DNA of 64,000 nucleotides from JAIVGV01 sp031425275 (GTDB lineage: Bacteria; Acidobacteriota; Blastocatellia; Pyrinomonadales; Pyrinomonadaceae): NCBI GenBank assembly GCA_031425275.1, contig JANPJA010000073.1, forward strand, positions 135,912 to 199,911, given 5' to 3'. The notes below the pieces were generated by a model. It saw only the letters and a list, made by a program, of their open reading frames with translations. It was not told the DNA's origin and ran no database searches. Shown here one piece after another: positions 46,296 through 56,634 of the stretch (positions are counted from its first letter, which is position 1; the number at the start of each line of letters is the position of its first letter). Made by a program: the position numbers and the translations under genes.

Positions 46296-47324
46296 TCAGC
46301 TCGCGAAGAGCGAGGCCGTGCGCTCGGCCGCGAGGGCGGCGCGGGCGGCGGCGTAAACCTCTTCGACGGTGATGCGTTCGATGGCACGGCTGAAGATGGT
46401 GTGGTGGCTCGTGCCGACGGGCTCGTAGCCGTCGGGCGTGGGGCGGCCGACGAGTGTGACGACGGGCGTGCCGACGGCCGCCGCGATATGGACGGGGCCG
46501 GTGTCGTTCGAGACGAGCACGCCGAGTCGGGCGAGGGCCGAGGCGAGCTGTGCGATGTCGAGGCGTTCGACGGCGGTGACGTTGCGCGGGTCGAAGGCCG
46601 CGCGAATCTCGCGCGACTGACTGCTCTCTTCGGGGCCGATGAAAAGGAGCGTGTGGAGTCCGTCGCCGCGCGCGAGACGGGAGGCGAGGTCACCGAAGCG
46701 TTCGAGCGGCCAGCGGCGTGAGGGGTGGCCCGCGCCGGGGAAGAGGCCGACGAGCGGCGCGTCGTTTTTCAGCTTCGCTTTTTTGAGCAACGCCTCGACG
46801 GCGCGCTCGGCCTCCGCGCGCAAAGGGAGCCGCGGCGCGCGCCCGACTTCCGCGACCCCGAGCGGCGCCAGCACGTCGAGGTATCGCTCGACGGCGTGCT
46901 TCGCGCGATCTTCGACGGGAGCGCGCGGGCGGAAGTTCGAGAGAAAGTCGAGCGAGCGTCCCGGGCGGCGCGAGTAGAGGCGCGCGGGCGCGCCCGACAG
47001 GAGGCCGAGCAGATTAGTCTCGGAGAGGCTGTGCAGATCGATGACGAAGTCGAACCGGCGGCGGCGCACCTCCCCGACGATGCGCGCGATGCGCGCGATG
47101 GAGAGCGGCGCGAACCCGTCGCGCAGCTCCACGCGATCCACGACCAGCACGTCGTCGGCGCAACCCGACAGCTCGACCACCCCGCGCCCCGGCTTCCCCA
47201 CCGCGACCGTCACGCGCGCCCGCGGGAACTTCCGCCGCACCGCCGCGAGGGCGGGGAGCGAGAGCACCACGTCGCCCATCTGCCCGAAGTCGATGACTAA
47301 AATGTTCCGCGGATCGAAACTCAT
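46296..47324 (-). CDS. Heptosyltransferase-like glycosyltransferase (GT9)
   Basis: A 342-aa GT-B enzyme. The N-terminal domain starts NILVIDFGQMGDVVLSLPAL, with LPS-heptosyltransferase-like spacing and IDLHSLSETNLLGLLSGAPA. The C-terminal nucleotide-sugar domain contains LVGLFPGAGHPSRRWPLERF and ARLGVLVSNDTGPVHIAAAV, the ADP-heptose binding block. It ends TPVVTLVGRPTPDGYEPVGT. It transfers an NDP-activated sugar, probably heptose, to a lipopolysaccharide-type acceptor at the inner membrane. An upstream GTG adds two residues; ATG at 47324 is used. A toxin-antitoxin pair lies just upstream on the same strand. Confidence 0.88.
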   Translation of the reverse strand: MSFDPRNILVIDFGQMGDVVLSLPALAAVRRKFPRARVTVAVGKPGRGVVELSGCADDVLVVDRVELRDGFAPLSIARIARIVGEVRRRRFDFVIDLHSLSETNLLGLLSGAPARLYSRRPGRSLDFLSNFRPRAPVEDRAKHAVERYLDVLAPLGVAEVGRAPRLPLRAEAERAVEALLKKAKLKNDAPLVGLFPGAGHPSRRWPLERFGDLASRLARGDGLHTLLFIGPEESSQSREIRAAFDPRNVTAVERLDIAQLASALARLGVLVSNDTGPVHIAAAVGTPVVTLVGRPTPDGYEPVGTSHHTIFSRAIERITVEEVYAAARAALAAERTASLFAS

Positions 47325-47363
47325 CTTCACAAAATATAACGCGCGACCGCGGCGGCGTGTTCG

Positions 47364-47618
47364 CTATGGAAGCAACTTGTCGTAATCGGCGTGCGAGCCG
47401 ATCCAGAACCACACGATACCTTCCGGCTGCTCCACGCCCAACGCCCGGTAGCGCGCGCCGACGCGGACTGACCACAGTTTGTCGATTCGCTTAAAGTGTA
47501 GCGACGGGTGTTTGGGATCGGCTTTGAGGAGCTTGAAGTTTTTATCTGCTAGCTCGCGCACGTCGGCCGGAAGTTTGCGGTGGAGTCGCCAGAACTGCGG
47601 AGAGGCGAAATGCTTCAC
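47364..47618 (-). CDS. RelE/ParE-superfamily toxin
   Basis: An 84-aa protein typical of small plasmid-stabilisation toxins: basic helical N-terminus (QFWRLHRKLPADVRELADKN), conserved core SLHFKRIDKLWSVRVGARYR (Arg-rich strands), and VWFWIGSHADYDKLL at the end. It would act as an mRNA interferase or gyrase poison. It overlaps the upstream antitoxin by 4 bp, the standard TA layout with the antitoxin first. Confidence 0.85.
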   Translation of the reverse strand: MKHFASPQFWRLHRKLPADVRELADKNFKLLKADPKHPSLHFKRIDKLWSVRVGARYRALGVEQPEGIVWFWIGSHADYDKLLP

Positions 47619-47812
47619 AGCGGCTCACACCGCCCGCGCCCGAACTCGCCCTCGGCCTGTTCGATCAGCACGTCGAGGCGGCCGGCCTTAACGTCCCGCC
47701 CGAGTTGATCGTCCCACGCCTCCGCCTGAAACTCCTCAAACCACGCGGCCAACTCCGCCAAATCCGACGGCGGCAGACGGGCGATGGCCGACTCGATTTC
47801 TTTTACATCCAT
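47615..47812 (-). CDS. Antitoxin partner of the RelE/ParE toxin
   Basis: A 65-aa acidic protein (MDVKEIESAIARLPPSDLAE, LAAWFEEFQAEAWDDQLGRD) with an amphipathic helix and a C-terminal toxin-binding tail. The 'I..LP...L.ELA.W..ef.a..WD.Qi..D' pattern is that of the common small antitoxin family found with ParE-like toxins. A 4-bp overlap with the toxin supports the assignment. No strong ribosome binding site is visible. Confidence 0.8.
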   Translation of the reverse strand: MDVKEIESAIARLPPSDLAELAAWFEEFQAEAWDDQLGRDVKAGRLDVLIEQAEGEFGRGRCEPL

Positions 47813-47920
47813 GCCAAAAGTTTAGCCCACCTGCGGAAGGTCGGCAATAATTTACACCGCTGTCCGCGCCAGTCTCGGCGCTAACCTCGGATTTCGGTTC
47901 AACCGGCCGGCGCGGCCGAC

Positions 47921-49471
47921 TCAAAGTTCGCGCAAATCGCGGCCGGTCATCTCGGCGGGTTGGTCGAGGCCGAGGAGGCCGAGCATGGTGGGGGCCACGT
48001 CTTCGAGCGCCCCGCCTTCGCGCAAGGTCGCGCCGCGCGCGGCTTCGTCGATGAGGACGAAGGGGACGAGGTTGGAGGTGTGCGCGGTGTGCGGCTGGCC
48101 GGTGTGCGGGTCGATCATCTGCTCGCAGTTGCCGTGGTCGGCCGTGATGATGGCGCGGCCGCGCGCGGGGCGCAGCGCCTTCGTGATCCACCCCAGACAG
48201 GTGTCCACGTGCTGGACGGCCTCGATGGTTTTGGCGAGGTTGCCGGTGTGGCCGACCATGTCGGGGTTGGCGAGGTTGATGATGAAGACATCCGTTGCGC
48301 GCTCGTCGATGGCGCGCAGGATTTTGTCGGTCACTTTGTAGGCCGACATCTCGGGGGCGAGATCGTAGGTGGCGACCTGCGGCGAGGGGACTAAGAGCCG
48401 CCGCTCGTGCGCGAACTCGTGCTCGGCCCCGCCGTTGAAGAAGTAGGTGACGTGCGCGTACTTCTCGGTCTCGGCCATCCGGTAGTTGCGCACGCCGGCG
48501 GCGGCGAAGACTTCCGCCAGAATGTTCGTGGGCTGCGCGGGCGGGAAGGCGACGGGCAGCGGGTACGTCTTGTCGTAGACGGCGAAGCAGACGAAATGGA
48601 CGTGCGGGCGTCCCGCAACGTCGAAGTCGTCGAAGCCGGGGACGGCGAGCGCGCTCGTCAACTGGCGCGCGCGGTCGGCGCGGAAGTTGAAGCAGATCAC
48701 GGAGTCGCCGTCGGCAATCGTCGCCACCGGCGAGCCGTCCGCGCGCGTGACGACGACGGGCGTAATAAATTCGTCGGTGATCCCGCGCTCGTAAGATTTC
48801 GTGATCGCCTCGACCGGATCAGCCGCGCGCTCGCCCTCCCCGTGGACGAGCATCCGGTAGGCCAGTGCGGTGCGCTCCCAACGCTTATCGCGATCCATCG
48901 CGTAGTAGCGCCCGCAGACGGTGGCGACTTCGCCCGCGCCGATCTCGCGGCACTTCGTTTCCATCGCGGCGACGTATGTGCGCGCCGACGCGGGCGGCGT
49001 GTCGCGGCCGTCGAGGAAGAGGTGGAGGAAGACGCGGCGCAAACCGCGCTCGTGGGCCATGCGGAGCAGGGCGTAGGCGTGCTCCTGCGACGAGTGGACG
49101 AGGCCGTCGGACGTGAGGCCGATGAGGTGGAGCGCGCGGTCGTGTTTGAGCGCGCTCTCGACGGCGGCGTTCAAGGCGAGGTTCTGCTGGAACTGGCCGA
49201 CAGCGATCTCGTGGTTGATGCGCTCGATGTCGGTGCGCAAGACGCGGCCCGCGCCCATGCAGAGGTGGCCGACGTTCGAGTTGCCCATCACGCCCGCGGG
49301 CAGCCCGACGCACTCGCCCGAAGCTTCGATGAGCGTGTGCGGGTATTTCTCCAACAGCTCGTCGTAGAACGGCATTTGCGCGAGCGCGACGGCGTTGCCC
49401 TCGCGGCGCGGGCTGTGGCCGAAGCCGTCGAGGATGATGAGCGCGAGCGGCCCTTGTCTGCTGTCGGTCAC
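47921..49471 (-). CDS. gpmI: 2,3-bisphosphoglycerate-independent phosphoglycerate mutase
   Basis: A 516-aa cofactor-independent mutase (3-phosphoglycerate to 2-phosphoglycerate, glycolysis and gluconeogenesis). The metal-binding start is PLALIILDGFGHSPRREGNA. The catalytic Ser lies in GVMGNSNVGHLCMGAGRV. Other blocks are LIGLTSDGLVHSSQEHAYAL, LHLFLDGRDTPPASA, and the alkaline-phosphatase-fold motifs INLANPDMVGHTGNLAKTIE and AIITADHGNCEQMIDPHTGQ. It is full length. Downstream of eno and the amphi-Trp gene on the same strand, so two consecutive glycolytic enzymes are probably coexpressed. Confidence 0.97.
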   Translation of the reverse strand: MTDSRQGPLALIILDGFGHSPRREGNAVALAQMPFYDELLEKYPHTLIEASGECVGLPAGVMGNSNVGHLCMGAGRVLRTDIERINHEIAVGQFQQNLALNAAVESALKHDRALHLIGLTSDGLVHSSQEHAYALLRMAHERGLRRVFLHLFLDGRDTPPASARTYVAAMETKCREIGAGEVATVCGRYYAMDRDKRWERTALAYRMLVHGEGERAADPVEAITKSYERGITDEFITPVVVTRADGSPVATIADGDSVICFNFRADRARQLTSALAVPGFDDFDVAGRPHVHFVCFAVYDKTYPLPVAFPPAQPTNILAEVFAAAGVRNYRMAETEKYAHVTYFFNGGAEHEFAHERRLLVPSPQVATYDLAPEMSAYKVTDKILRAIDERATDVFIINLANPDMVGHTGNLAKTIEAVQHVDTCLGWITKALRPARGRAIITADHGNCEQMIDPHTGQPHTAHTSNLVPFVLIDEAARGATLREGGALEDVAPTMLGLLGLDQPAEMTGRDLREL

Positions 49472-49487
49472 GACTGATCCCCCGGAT

Positions 49488-49706
49488 TCAACGGCGCTTC
49501 CACTTCACTTCGATCTCGACTTCTTCTTCCGCGCCGTCGCGCGCGTACTCGAACCCGACCGTGGCGTCAGGCGGCACGTAGATGCGCTCGCCCGCGATCT
49601 GTATCTCGAAGGTCTGCCCGCCTTCCAGCGCGTCGGCCAGACGCCGCAGCTTGGCGACGACCTCCTTCGTCGAGTAAGACTTCTCCACTTCCGTGTCGTC
49701 GCTCAT
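49488..49706 (-). CDS. Amphi-Trp domain protein
   Basis: A 72-aa protein with the amphi-Trp pattern: EVEKSYSTKEVVAKLRRLAD, FEIQIAGERIYVPPDATVGF, EYARDGAEEEVEIEVKWKRR. The closing aromatic-basic strand (KWKR) gives the family its name. The function is unknown; a conserved small beta-alpha protein sometimes found near histone-like or archaeal-type genes. It lies between eno and gpmI, 16 bp from the latter, so it is probably in the same transcript. Confidence 0.8.
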   Translation of the reverse strand: MSDDTEVEKSYSTKEVVAKLRRLADALEGGQTFEIQIAGERIYVPPDATVGFEYARDGAEEEVEIEVKWKRR

Positions 49707-49785
49707 CAGTTACCTCCCGAAGATTGTAAATCCTTAATCTTAGTCCAGCGCCCTGCCGCACTATTCTTAGTAGTTCAAATAGTTT

Positions 49786-51291
<1,506 letters not shown>

Positions 51292-51467
51292 CGGTCGGTC
51301 GCTCCAGTTTCAGTGTGTAAGGTGTAAACGGTGCGGCGAAAATTTCTCATATTCGTTGCGGACAGTCAAAGCGGAGGCCGGATTTGTGTCGCGCGTTTGT
51401 CCGAAGCTTGGCGGCGCGGAGAAGTTGGCGCGCGGCGTGTCACTTTTGTATGAGTTCGGACAGAGCG

Positions 51468-51497
51468 TTGGGACGTTCATGGTCTAAAAGATATACA
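51468..51497 (+). promoter_or_regulatory. Possible promoter for the small membrane gene pair
   Basis: -35 TTGGGA (51468-51473), 18-bp spacer, -10 TATACA (51492-51497). Transcription would begin near 51504, 17 bp before the first start codon. The surrounding 30 bp are unusually AT-rich for this genome. Confidence 0.5.
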
Positions 51498-51520
51498 TAC
51501 ATTTTGGGGCGGACAAAAGA

Positions 51521-51706
51521 ATGACGGTGGGGCGGCAGGCGCAAGCAGCGGGTGGGCAGACTGCGGCGGGCGCGGCCGGGGCGAAACAGCCCCGGCCGCT
51601 CGCCGGTTACTTGATCGCGGGCGCGTCACTGGCGGCGCTTTTCGCCATCGCCGCGCTCAAGGGACGAGTCAAGGACGAAGACACGGATACAAAGAGGAGT
51701 AAATAA
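51521..51706 (+). CDS. Small single-pass membrane protein
   Basis: A 61-aa protein: an Ala/Gln/Gly-rich N-terminus, then one TM helix (YLIAGASLAALFAIAALKGR), then a charged tail (VKDEDTDTKRSK). No family recognised. The next gene starts 3 bp after its stop, so the two are certainly coexpressed. The short leader and AT-rich promoter suggest a small, possibly abundant transcript. Confidence 0.6.
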   Translation: MTVGRQAQAAGGQTAAGAAGAKQPRPLAGYLIAGASLAALFAIAALKGRVKDEDTDTKRSK

Positions 51707-51708
51707 TT

Positions 51709-51999
51709 ATGTCAGCACAAGGTTTAGGCAAAGCGACCGCCACCGGCGGAATCTACACGGGCACGGGCGAGCCGCTCGCGACTTCGCCCGACAAGGCCGA
51801 GGCGATTCTCAAGACCATCGACAAGACGACGGTGGACTCGACGGGCATCAGCCTGTTTCACATCCTGACCATCGGCTCCATCGGCGCGTCGCTCGCGCTC
51901 TTCTTCAGCGGCAACAAGCAGGCGGGAATTTTCGTCGGCCTCTGGCCGCCCACCTTTCAGGCGCTCAAGTCGGTCGTCGATAAAAACAACAAACTCTAA
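51709..51999 (+). CDS. Small membrane protein
   Basis: A 96-aa protein: a hydrophilic N-terminal half (MSAQGLGKATATGGIYTGTG, KAEAILKTIDKTTVDSTGIS), a TM helix (FHILTIGSIGASLALFFSGN), then an amphipathic segment (AGIFVGLWPPTFQALKSVVD) and a basic end. There is no classical signal peptide. No family recognised. It is paired with the 61-aa gene and followed by an 11-bp tandem repeat and a terminator. Confidence 0.6.
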   Translation: MSAQGLGKATATGGIYTGTGEPLATSPDKAEAILKTIDKTTVDSTGISLFHILTIGSIGASLALFFSGNKQAGIFVGLWPPTFQALKSVVDKNNKL

Positions 52000-52021
52000 G
52001 CGAGGCGCTAACATCCAACGT

Positions 52022-52072
52022 CCGGTTCGATAGAACCGGCAGGGAACAAGCAGGGAACGAGCAGGGAACGAA
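52022..52072 (+). repeat. Small hairpin plus 3x 11-bp tandem repeat
   Basis: An 18-bp hairpin (CCGGTTCGATAGAACCGG, 52022-52039) is followed directly by three copies of CAGGGAACGAG-type 11-mers (52040-52072). It lies in the 3' leader between the small membrane genes and their terminator. Confidence 0.7.
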
Positions 52073-52107
52073 CAAGGGGCGGGTTTTAGAAACGAGCAAG
52101 GGTGGGT

Positions 52108-52143
52108 GCGCGGCCCCGGTCGGAAGATCGGGGCCGCGCTTTT
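52108..52143 (+). terminator. Terminator of the small membrane gene pair
   Basis: An 11-bp GC stem (52108-52118 with 52129-52139) followed by TTTT. Confidence 0.85.
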
Positions 52144-52235
52144 CCATCAGCACGGAAATCCACTAACATTGTCGGCGAACCTCCCCGCAAACGCCGTCGC
52201 CGGACGAAGTCACAAACGGCCCCAAGGATTTAGCA

Positions 52236-53636
52236 GTGAAGAGAGTTCGCCACACGCTCGCCGCCTGCGCCCTCGCCGCGACGCTCCCGTCCGTGCCGCT
52301 CGCATCCGCCGCCGCCGCGCGCCCCGCGCCGCCGCGAACGGGAACGGCCCGACAACCCGCGCCGCGGCAGCAGCCGCAACCGTCGCCGACGCCGACGCCG
52401 TCGCCGCAGCCGCAGGAACAAGAGCGCGGGCGGCGCGCGGGCGAGACTCAGCCGCCGCCGCTCCCGCCTCCCTCCACTCCCACCCGGCAGCCGCCCGCCC
52501 CCGCCGCGCGGCCCGCGCAGCCGCCGCCCGCGGGCGTGGATGATGACGAAGTTCTGAGCGTCGATACGAGTCTCGTCAACGTCGTCTTCAACGCGACGGA
52601 CGCGGATCGCCGCTTCGTCACGACCTTGAAGCGCGAGGACGTGCGAGTCTTCGAGGACGGCGTGCCGCAGGAAGTCACCATCTTCCAGCGCGAGACCGAG
52701 CTGCCGCTCTCCATCGCCTTCCTCGTTGACGTTAGCGGCTCGCAGGAGAGCACGCTGCCCATTGAGAAGGACGCCGCGCGCGCGTTCATCAAGTCCATCC
52801 TGCGGCCCGGCAAAGACACGGCGGCCGTCGTCTCCTTCACCGGCGAGGCCGTCGTCGAACAGGATATGACGCGGCAGCTCGACAGCCTCTACACCGCCAT
52901 CGAATCTTTGCGCGTGATCCTCCCGCCCAAGGATCAGCTCGCGAACGCGGCCGGCGGGCCGAACACTGGGGTCGTCACCCAAACGGGCGGCAACGCGGGC
53001 ACGCGGCCGAGCGTGGGCACGCAGCCCGACGCGGGCGCGGTCGCCGTGCCGCCGCCCGCCGAGCTTGACCCGGACAGTCCCGTCGGGTGGACTTCCGTGT
53101 GGGACGCCGTCTGGGCCACGTCGAACGAGCTGATGTCGCAGACGCCCTCGCACACGCGCCGCGCCATCATCCTGCTCTCGGACGGCGACGACACGCGCAG
53201 CCGCCTCAAGCGCGAGGAGGCGGCCGAGGCCGCCGTCAAGGCCAACACCATCGTCTATTCCATCGGCGTCGAGCCTTACTGCGAGTTCAGCGAATGCAAG
53301 TTGGACAAGAAGGCCCTGCGCAGAATCTCAGAGGCGACGGGCGGGCGCGCCTTCTTCCCCGAAGACGAGACGCAACTGGGTGCCGCCTTCCACCAGATTC
53401 AGCAGGAGCTGCGCACGCAGTACCTCGCCGCCTACTCGCCGACGAACAAGGCGCGCGACGGTTCTTTCCGCCGCCTCCGCATCGAATTCGCGACGCCCGA
53501 ATTGAAGAAACAGAAACTCAAGCTCGCCTACCGCGAAGGCTATTTCGCCCTCTCGCCGCCGAGCACAGCCGCCGCGAGACGCGAACGCGCCCCGCAAGAC
53601 AGGCTCACGCGACCGCCGAGGCGGAAGAAGAGGTAA
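52236..53636 (+). CDS. Secreted VWFA-domain protein (VWFA-related Acidobacterial family)
   Basis: A 466-aa protein: signal peptide (MKRVRHTLAACALAATLPSV), a ~75-residue Pro/Gln-rich spacer, then strands VDTSLVNVVFNATDADRRFV and LKREDVRVFEDGVPQEVTIF, typical before the VWFA domain. The metal-ion-dependent adhesion site is AFLVDVSGSQESTLP (DxSxS). The second half has RRAIILLSDGDDTRSRL, a C-x(n)-C pair, and TQYLAAYSPTNKARDGSFRR. These features match the acidobacterial VWFA-related family, which supports the phylum guess. It is presumably a periplasmic or surface adhesion or assembly protein. GTG start at 52236 with AAGGA seven bases upstream. Confidence 0.85.
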   Translation: MKRVRHTLAACALAATLPSVPLASAAAARPAPPRTGTARQPAPRQQPQPSPTPTPSPQPQEQERGRRAGETQPPPLPPPSTPTRQPPAPAARPAQPPPAGVDDDEVLSVDTSLVNVVFNATDADRRFVTTLKREDVRVFEDGVPQEVTIFQRETELPLSIAFLVDVSGSQESTLPIEKDAARAFIKSILRPGKDTAAVVSFTGEAVVEQDMTRQLDSLYTAIESLRVILPPKDQLANAAGGPNTGVVTQTGGNAGTRPSVGTQPDAGAVAVPPPAELDPDSPVGWTSVWDAVWATSNELMSQTPSHTRRAIILLSDGDDTRSRLKREEAAEAAVKANTIVYSIGVEPYCEFSECKLDKKALRRISEATGGRAFFPEDETQLGAAFHQIQQELRTQYLAAYSPTNKARDGSFRRLRIEFATPELKKQKLKLAYREGYFALSPPSTAAARRERAPQDRLTRPPRRKKR

Positions 53637-53666
53637 GTTCGTCAGCCCGATTGAAAGGACTCTTTT

Positions 53667-56051
53667 GTGCCCACCATGCCCGCGAATCTTTCCCGCGCCG
53701 CCGCCGCCGCGCTCGCGTTCGTCGCCGTCGCGCTCTGTCTCGCGCCGGCCGCGCGCGCGCAGTCGAAGACGAACCCGGTGGATAAGTTCCGCCAGCTCGA
53801 AGAGATTTTGCCGACGCCGAACGAGCAGCGCGCGGCGTCGGGCGCGCCGGGCCGCGCTTACTGGCAGCAGCGCGCCGATTACAACATCAAGGTCGAACTC
53901 GACGACGCGCGCCAGCGCATCACCGGCACTGAGACCGTCACCTACTTCAACCAGTCGCCCGACGCGCTCGCTTACCTCTGGCTGCAACTCGACCAGAACA
54001 TCTTCGCCAAAGACTCCGACGACAATTTGACCGCGTCCTCGCCCTCGTTCGAGAAGCCGTCCTTCAGCACCATCGACAATTTCCTCGCCCGCCGCGACTT
54101 CGACGGCGGCAACCGCGTCACGGCCGTGCGCGACGCCGCGGGCAAGCCGCTCCCGTACAGCATCGTCAAGACGATGATGCGAATAGATCTGCCGCGACCG
54201 CTCGCGCCGGGGCAGTCCACCGCCTTCTCCGTCGATTGGAGTTACAACGTCAACGATCAGCGCCGCCTCGGCGGGCGCACCGGCTACGAGTTCTTCCCGA
54301 AGGACGGCAACTACCTCTACGAGATCGCGCACTGGTTCCCGCGCATGGCCGCCTACAACGACGTGTCGGGCTGGCAGCACAAACAATTTCTGGGCGACGG
54401 CGAGTTCACGCTGGAGTTCGGCAATTACCGCGTCGCCATCACCGCGCCCGACGATCACGTCGTGGCCTCGACCGGCGTGCTGCAAAACCCGAACGACGTG
54501 CTGACCGCCCAGCAGCGCGCCCGTCTCAAACAGGCCGAGACGGCGAAAGCCCCCGTCTTCGTCGTCACCCCCGACGAGGCGCGCGCCAACGAAGCGCGCC
54601 GGCCCGCGGGCAAGAAGACGTGGGTCTTCCACGCCGACAACGTGCGGGATTTCGCCTTCGCCTCGTCGCGCAAGTTCATCTGGGACGCGCAGGGGCACAA
54701 CGTCGAGGGCAACCGCGTGCTGGCGATGTCCTACTACCCGAAGGAGGGCGAGCCGCTGTGGTCGCGCTACTCGACGCAGGCCATCATCCACACCCTCAAC
54801 GTCTATTCGCGCTACTCGTTCACCTATCCCTACCCCGTCGCCATCTCCGTCAACGGGCCGGTCGGCGGGATGGAGTACCCGATGATCTGCTTCAACGGCC
54901 CGCGCCCCGAAGCGGACGGGACGTACACGGCCGCGAAGAAGTACGGGCTGATTTCGGTCGTCATCCACGAGGTCGGGCACAACTACTTCCCGATGATCGT
55001 CAACTCGGACGAGCGTCAGTGGACGTGGATGGACGAGGGGCTAAACACCTTCCTCCAATATTTGTCCGAGGTCGAGTGGGAGGAGAACTACCCCTCGCGG
55101 CGCGGCGAGCCGCGCAACATCACCGAGTACATGCTCTCGGCCGATCAAGTCCCGATCATGTCGAACTCCGAGTCGCTCCTCCAATTCGGCAACAACGGCT
55201 ACGCCAAGCCCGCGACCGCTTTGAACGTCCTGCGCGAAACAGTTTTGGGGCGCGAGCAGTTCGACTTCGCCTTTAAGACCTACGCGCAGCGTTGGAAGTT
55301 CAAGCGGCCGATGCCCGCCGACTTCTTCCGCACGATGGAGGACGCCTCCGGCACCGACCTCGACTGGTTCTGGCGCGGCTGGTTCTACACGACCGACCAC
55401 GTGGACATCTCCGTCGAGCGCGTCCGCCTCTTTCAAATCGACACGCGCAACCCCGAGGCGGAGAAGGAGCGGCTCAGGCAGGAGCGCGACGCGCGCCCGC
55501 AGACGCTTTCGCAAGAGCGCAACCAGCCGCTCCCCAAGCGCGCCGACGAGTTCCCCGGCCTCAAAGATTTCTACAACTCTTACGACGAGTTGGTCGTCAC
55601 CGAGCGCGACCGCGAGGAGTACCAGAAGTTTTTGGCGACCCTCACGCCTCGGGAGCGCGAATTGTTGGGGGCGGGTTTGAACTTTTACGTCGTCGATCTC
55701 AAAAACGTCGGCGGCCTCGTGATGCCCGTCATCCTCGACATCGAATACGCCGACGGCACGCGCGAGACGTTGAACATCCCGGCGGAGATTTGGCGCTACA
55801 ACAACTCCGAGGTCTCGAAGCTGATCATGACGCCGAAGGAGATTCGCTCCGTCGCGCTCGACCCGCGCCAGCAGACGGCCGACGCCGATCTCGCCAACAA
55901 CAGCTTCCCGCGCCGGCCCGTCCGCTCCCGCTTCCAACTCTTCAAGGAGGAGCAGAAGCAAAACCCGATGCAGCTCATGGAGCGCAAGCGGCCCGGTGAC
56001 GCGCCAGCCACCCCGACGCCGACGCCGACACCGCTGCCTCAGCAGCAGTAG
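53667..56051 (+). CDS. Secreted M1 family aminopeptidase
   Basis: A 794-aa protein with a signal peptide (to about residue 32, PAARAQS). The N-terminal beta domain has the M1 start DYNIKVELDDARQRITGTET. The substrate loop GPVGGMEYPMICFNG matches the GxMEN-type motif with Tyr in place of Asn. The zinc site is LISVVIHEVGHNYFPMIV, with the third ligand in WTWMDEGLNTFLQYL. A long C-terminal domain (about 560-790) ends in a Thr/Pro-rich tail. It hydrolyses N-terminal residues of exported peptides. The GTG at 53667 has AAAGGA at ideal spacing; an ATG three codons in is the alternative. Confidence 0.9.
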   Translation: MPTMPANLSRAAAAALAFVAVALCLAPAARAQSKTNPVDKFRQLEEILPTPNEQRAASGAPGRAYWQQRADYNIKVELDDARQRITGTETVTYFNQSPDALAYLWLQLDQNIFAKDSDDNLTASSPSFEKPSFSTIDNFLARRDFDGGNRVTAVRDAAGKPLPYSIVKTMMRIDLPRPLAPGQSTAFSVDWSYNVNDQRRLGGRTGYEFFPKDGNYLYEIAHWFPRMAAYNDVSGWQHKQFLGDGEFTLEFGNYRVAITAPDDHVVASTGVLQNPNDVLTAQQRARLKQAETAKAPVFVVTPDEARANEARRPAGKKTWVFHADNVRDFAFASSRKFIWDAQGHNVEGNRVLAMSYYPKEGEPLWSRYSTQAIIHTLNVYSRYSFTYPYPVAISVNGPVGGMEYPMICFNGPRPEADGTYTAAKKYGLISVVIHEVGHNYFPMIVNSDERQWTWMDEGLNTFLQYLSEVEWEENYPSRRGEPRNITEYMLSADQVPIMSNSESLLQFGNNGYAKPATALNVLRETVLGREQFDFAFKTYAQRWKFKRPMPADFFRTMEDASGTDLDWFWRGWFYTTDHVDISVERVRLFQIDTRNPEAEKERLRQERDARPQTLSQERNQPLPKRADEFPGLKDFYNSYDELVVTERDREEYQKFLATLTPRERELLGAGLNFYVVDLKNVGGLVMPVILDIEYADGTRETLNIPAEIWRYNNSEVSKLIMTPKEIRSVALDPRQQTADADLANNSFPRRPVRSRFQLFKEEQKQNPMQLMERKRPGDAPATPTPTPTPLPQQQ

Positions 56052-56076
56052 TAGTAGTAGCCCGCGAGGTTTTAGC

Positions 56077-56634
56077 ATGAGCCAGAAGAATCGCGCGCCC
56101 CGCCCGCTCGCGCTCGTCGCGTTGGCCGTCGCGGCTTGCGCCGCGCTCGCGTCCCTCTCGTTCGCGCCGCGCGCCGCCGCCACGGCGCATAAGTTCCACA
56201 CGAGCTTCGCCGAGGCGAGCTACAACGCCGAGACCAAGTCGCTCGAAGTCAGCCTTCGCACCTTCCCCGACGACGTGGCCGAGGCGGTGCGACGGCGCGC
56301 TGCGCTCGGTCACGCTTCGTCCGCGGGGAAGGATCACAAGCGGGCTTTCGAGGAGGGCGTCGCGGCTTACGTCGGCGAGACTTTCCGGGTGAAGACGGCG
56401 GGGGGCGAGGCGGTGAAACTGGCGTGGGTCGGGATGGACGCGGGGGCCGATTCGGTCTGGCTCTACTTCGAGGCCGCGCTGCCGGAGGGCGTCGAAGGCG
56501 CGCAGTTGCGCAACACGTTCCTCGCAGACCTCTACGACAATCAGGTCAACCTCGTCACCATCCGCGCGGGCGCGCGCACGGCCTCGCTCCGCTTCGAGCG
56601 CGGCGGCGAGTTCCGGCGGATCGAGATCAAATAA
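56077..56634 (+). CDS. DUF6702-family secreted protein
   Basis: A 185-aa protein with a signal peptide (PLALVALAVAACAALASLSF, cleavage near residue 35). The mature domain starts HKFHTSFAEASYNAETKSLE, then VSLRTFPDDVAEAVRRRA, the hallmark of the DUF6702 family of small periplasmic proteins. It ends with a conserved strand block (LYDNQVNLVTIRAGARTASL). The function is unknown. The ATG at 56077 follows CGAGGTTTTAGC, the same leader style as the LeuA-like gene. It lies 25 bp after the M1 peptidase gene, so the two are probably an operon. Confidence 0.75.
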   Translation: MSQKNRAPRPLALVALAVAACAALASLSFAPRAAATAHKFHTSFAEASYNAETKSLEVSLRTFPDDVAEAVRRRAALGHASSAGKDHKRAFEEGVAAYVGETFRVKTAGGEAVKLAWVGMDAGADSVWLYFEAALPEGVEGAQLRNTFLADLYDNQVNLVTIRAGARTASLRFERGGEFRRIEIK

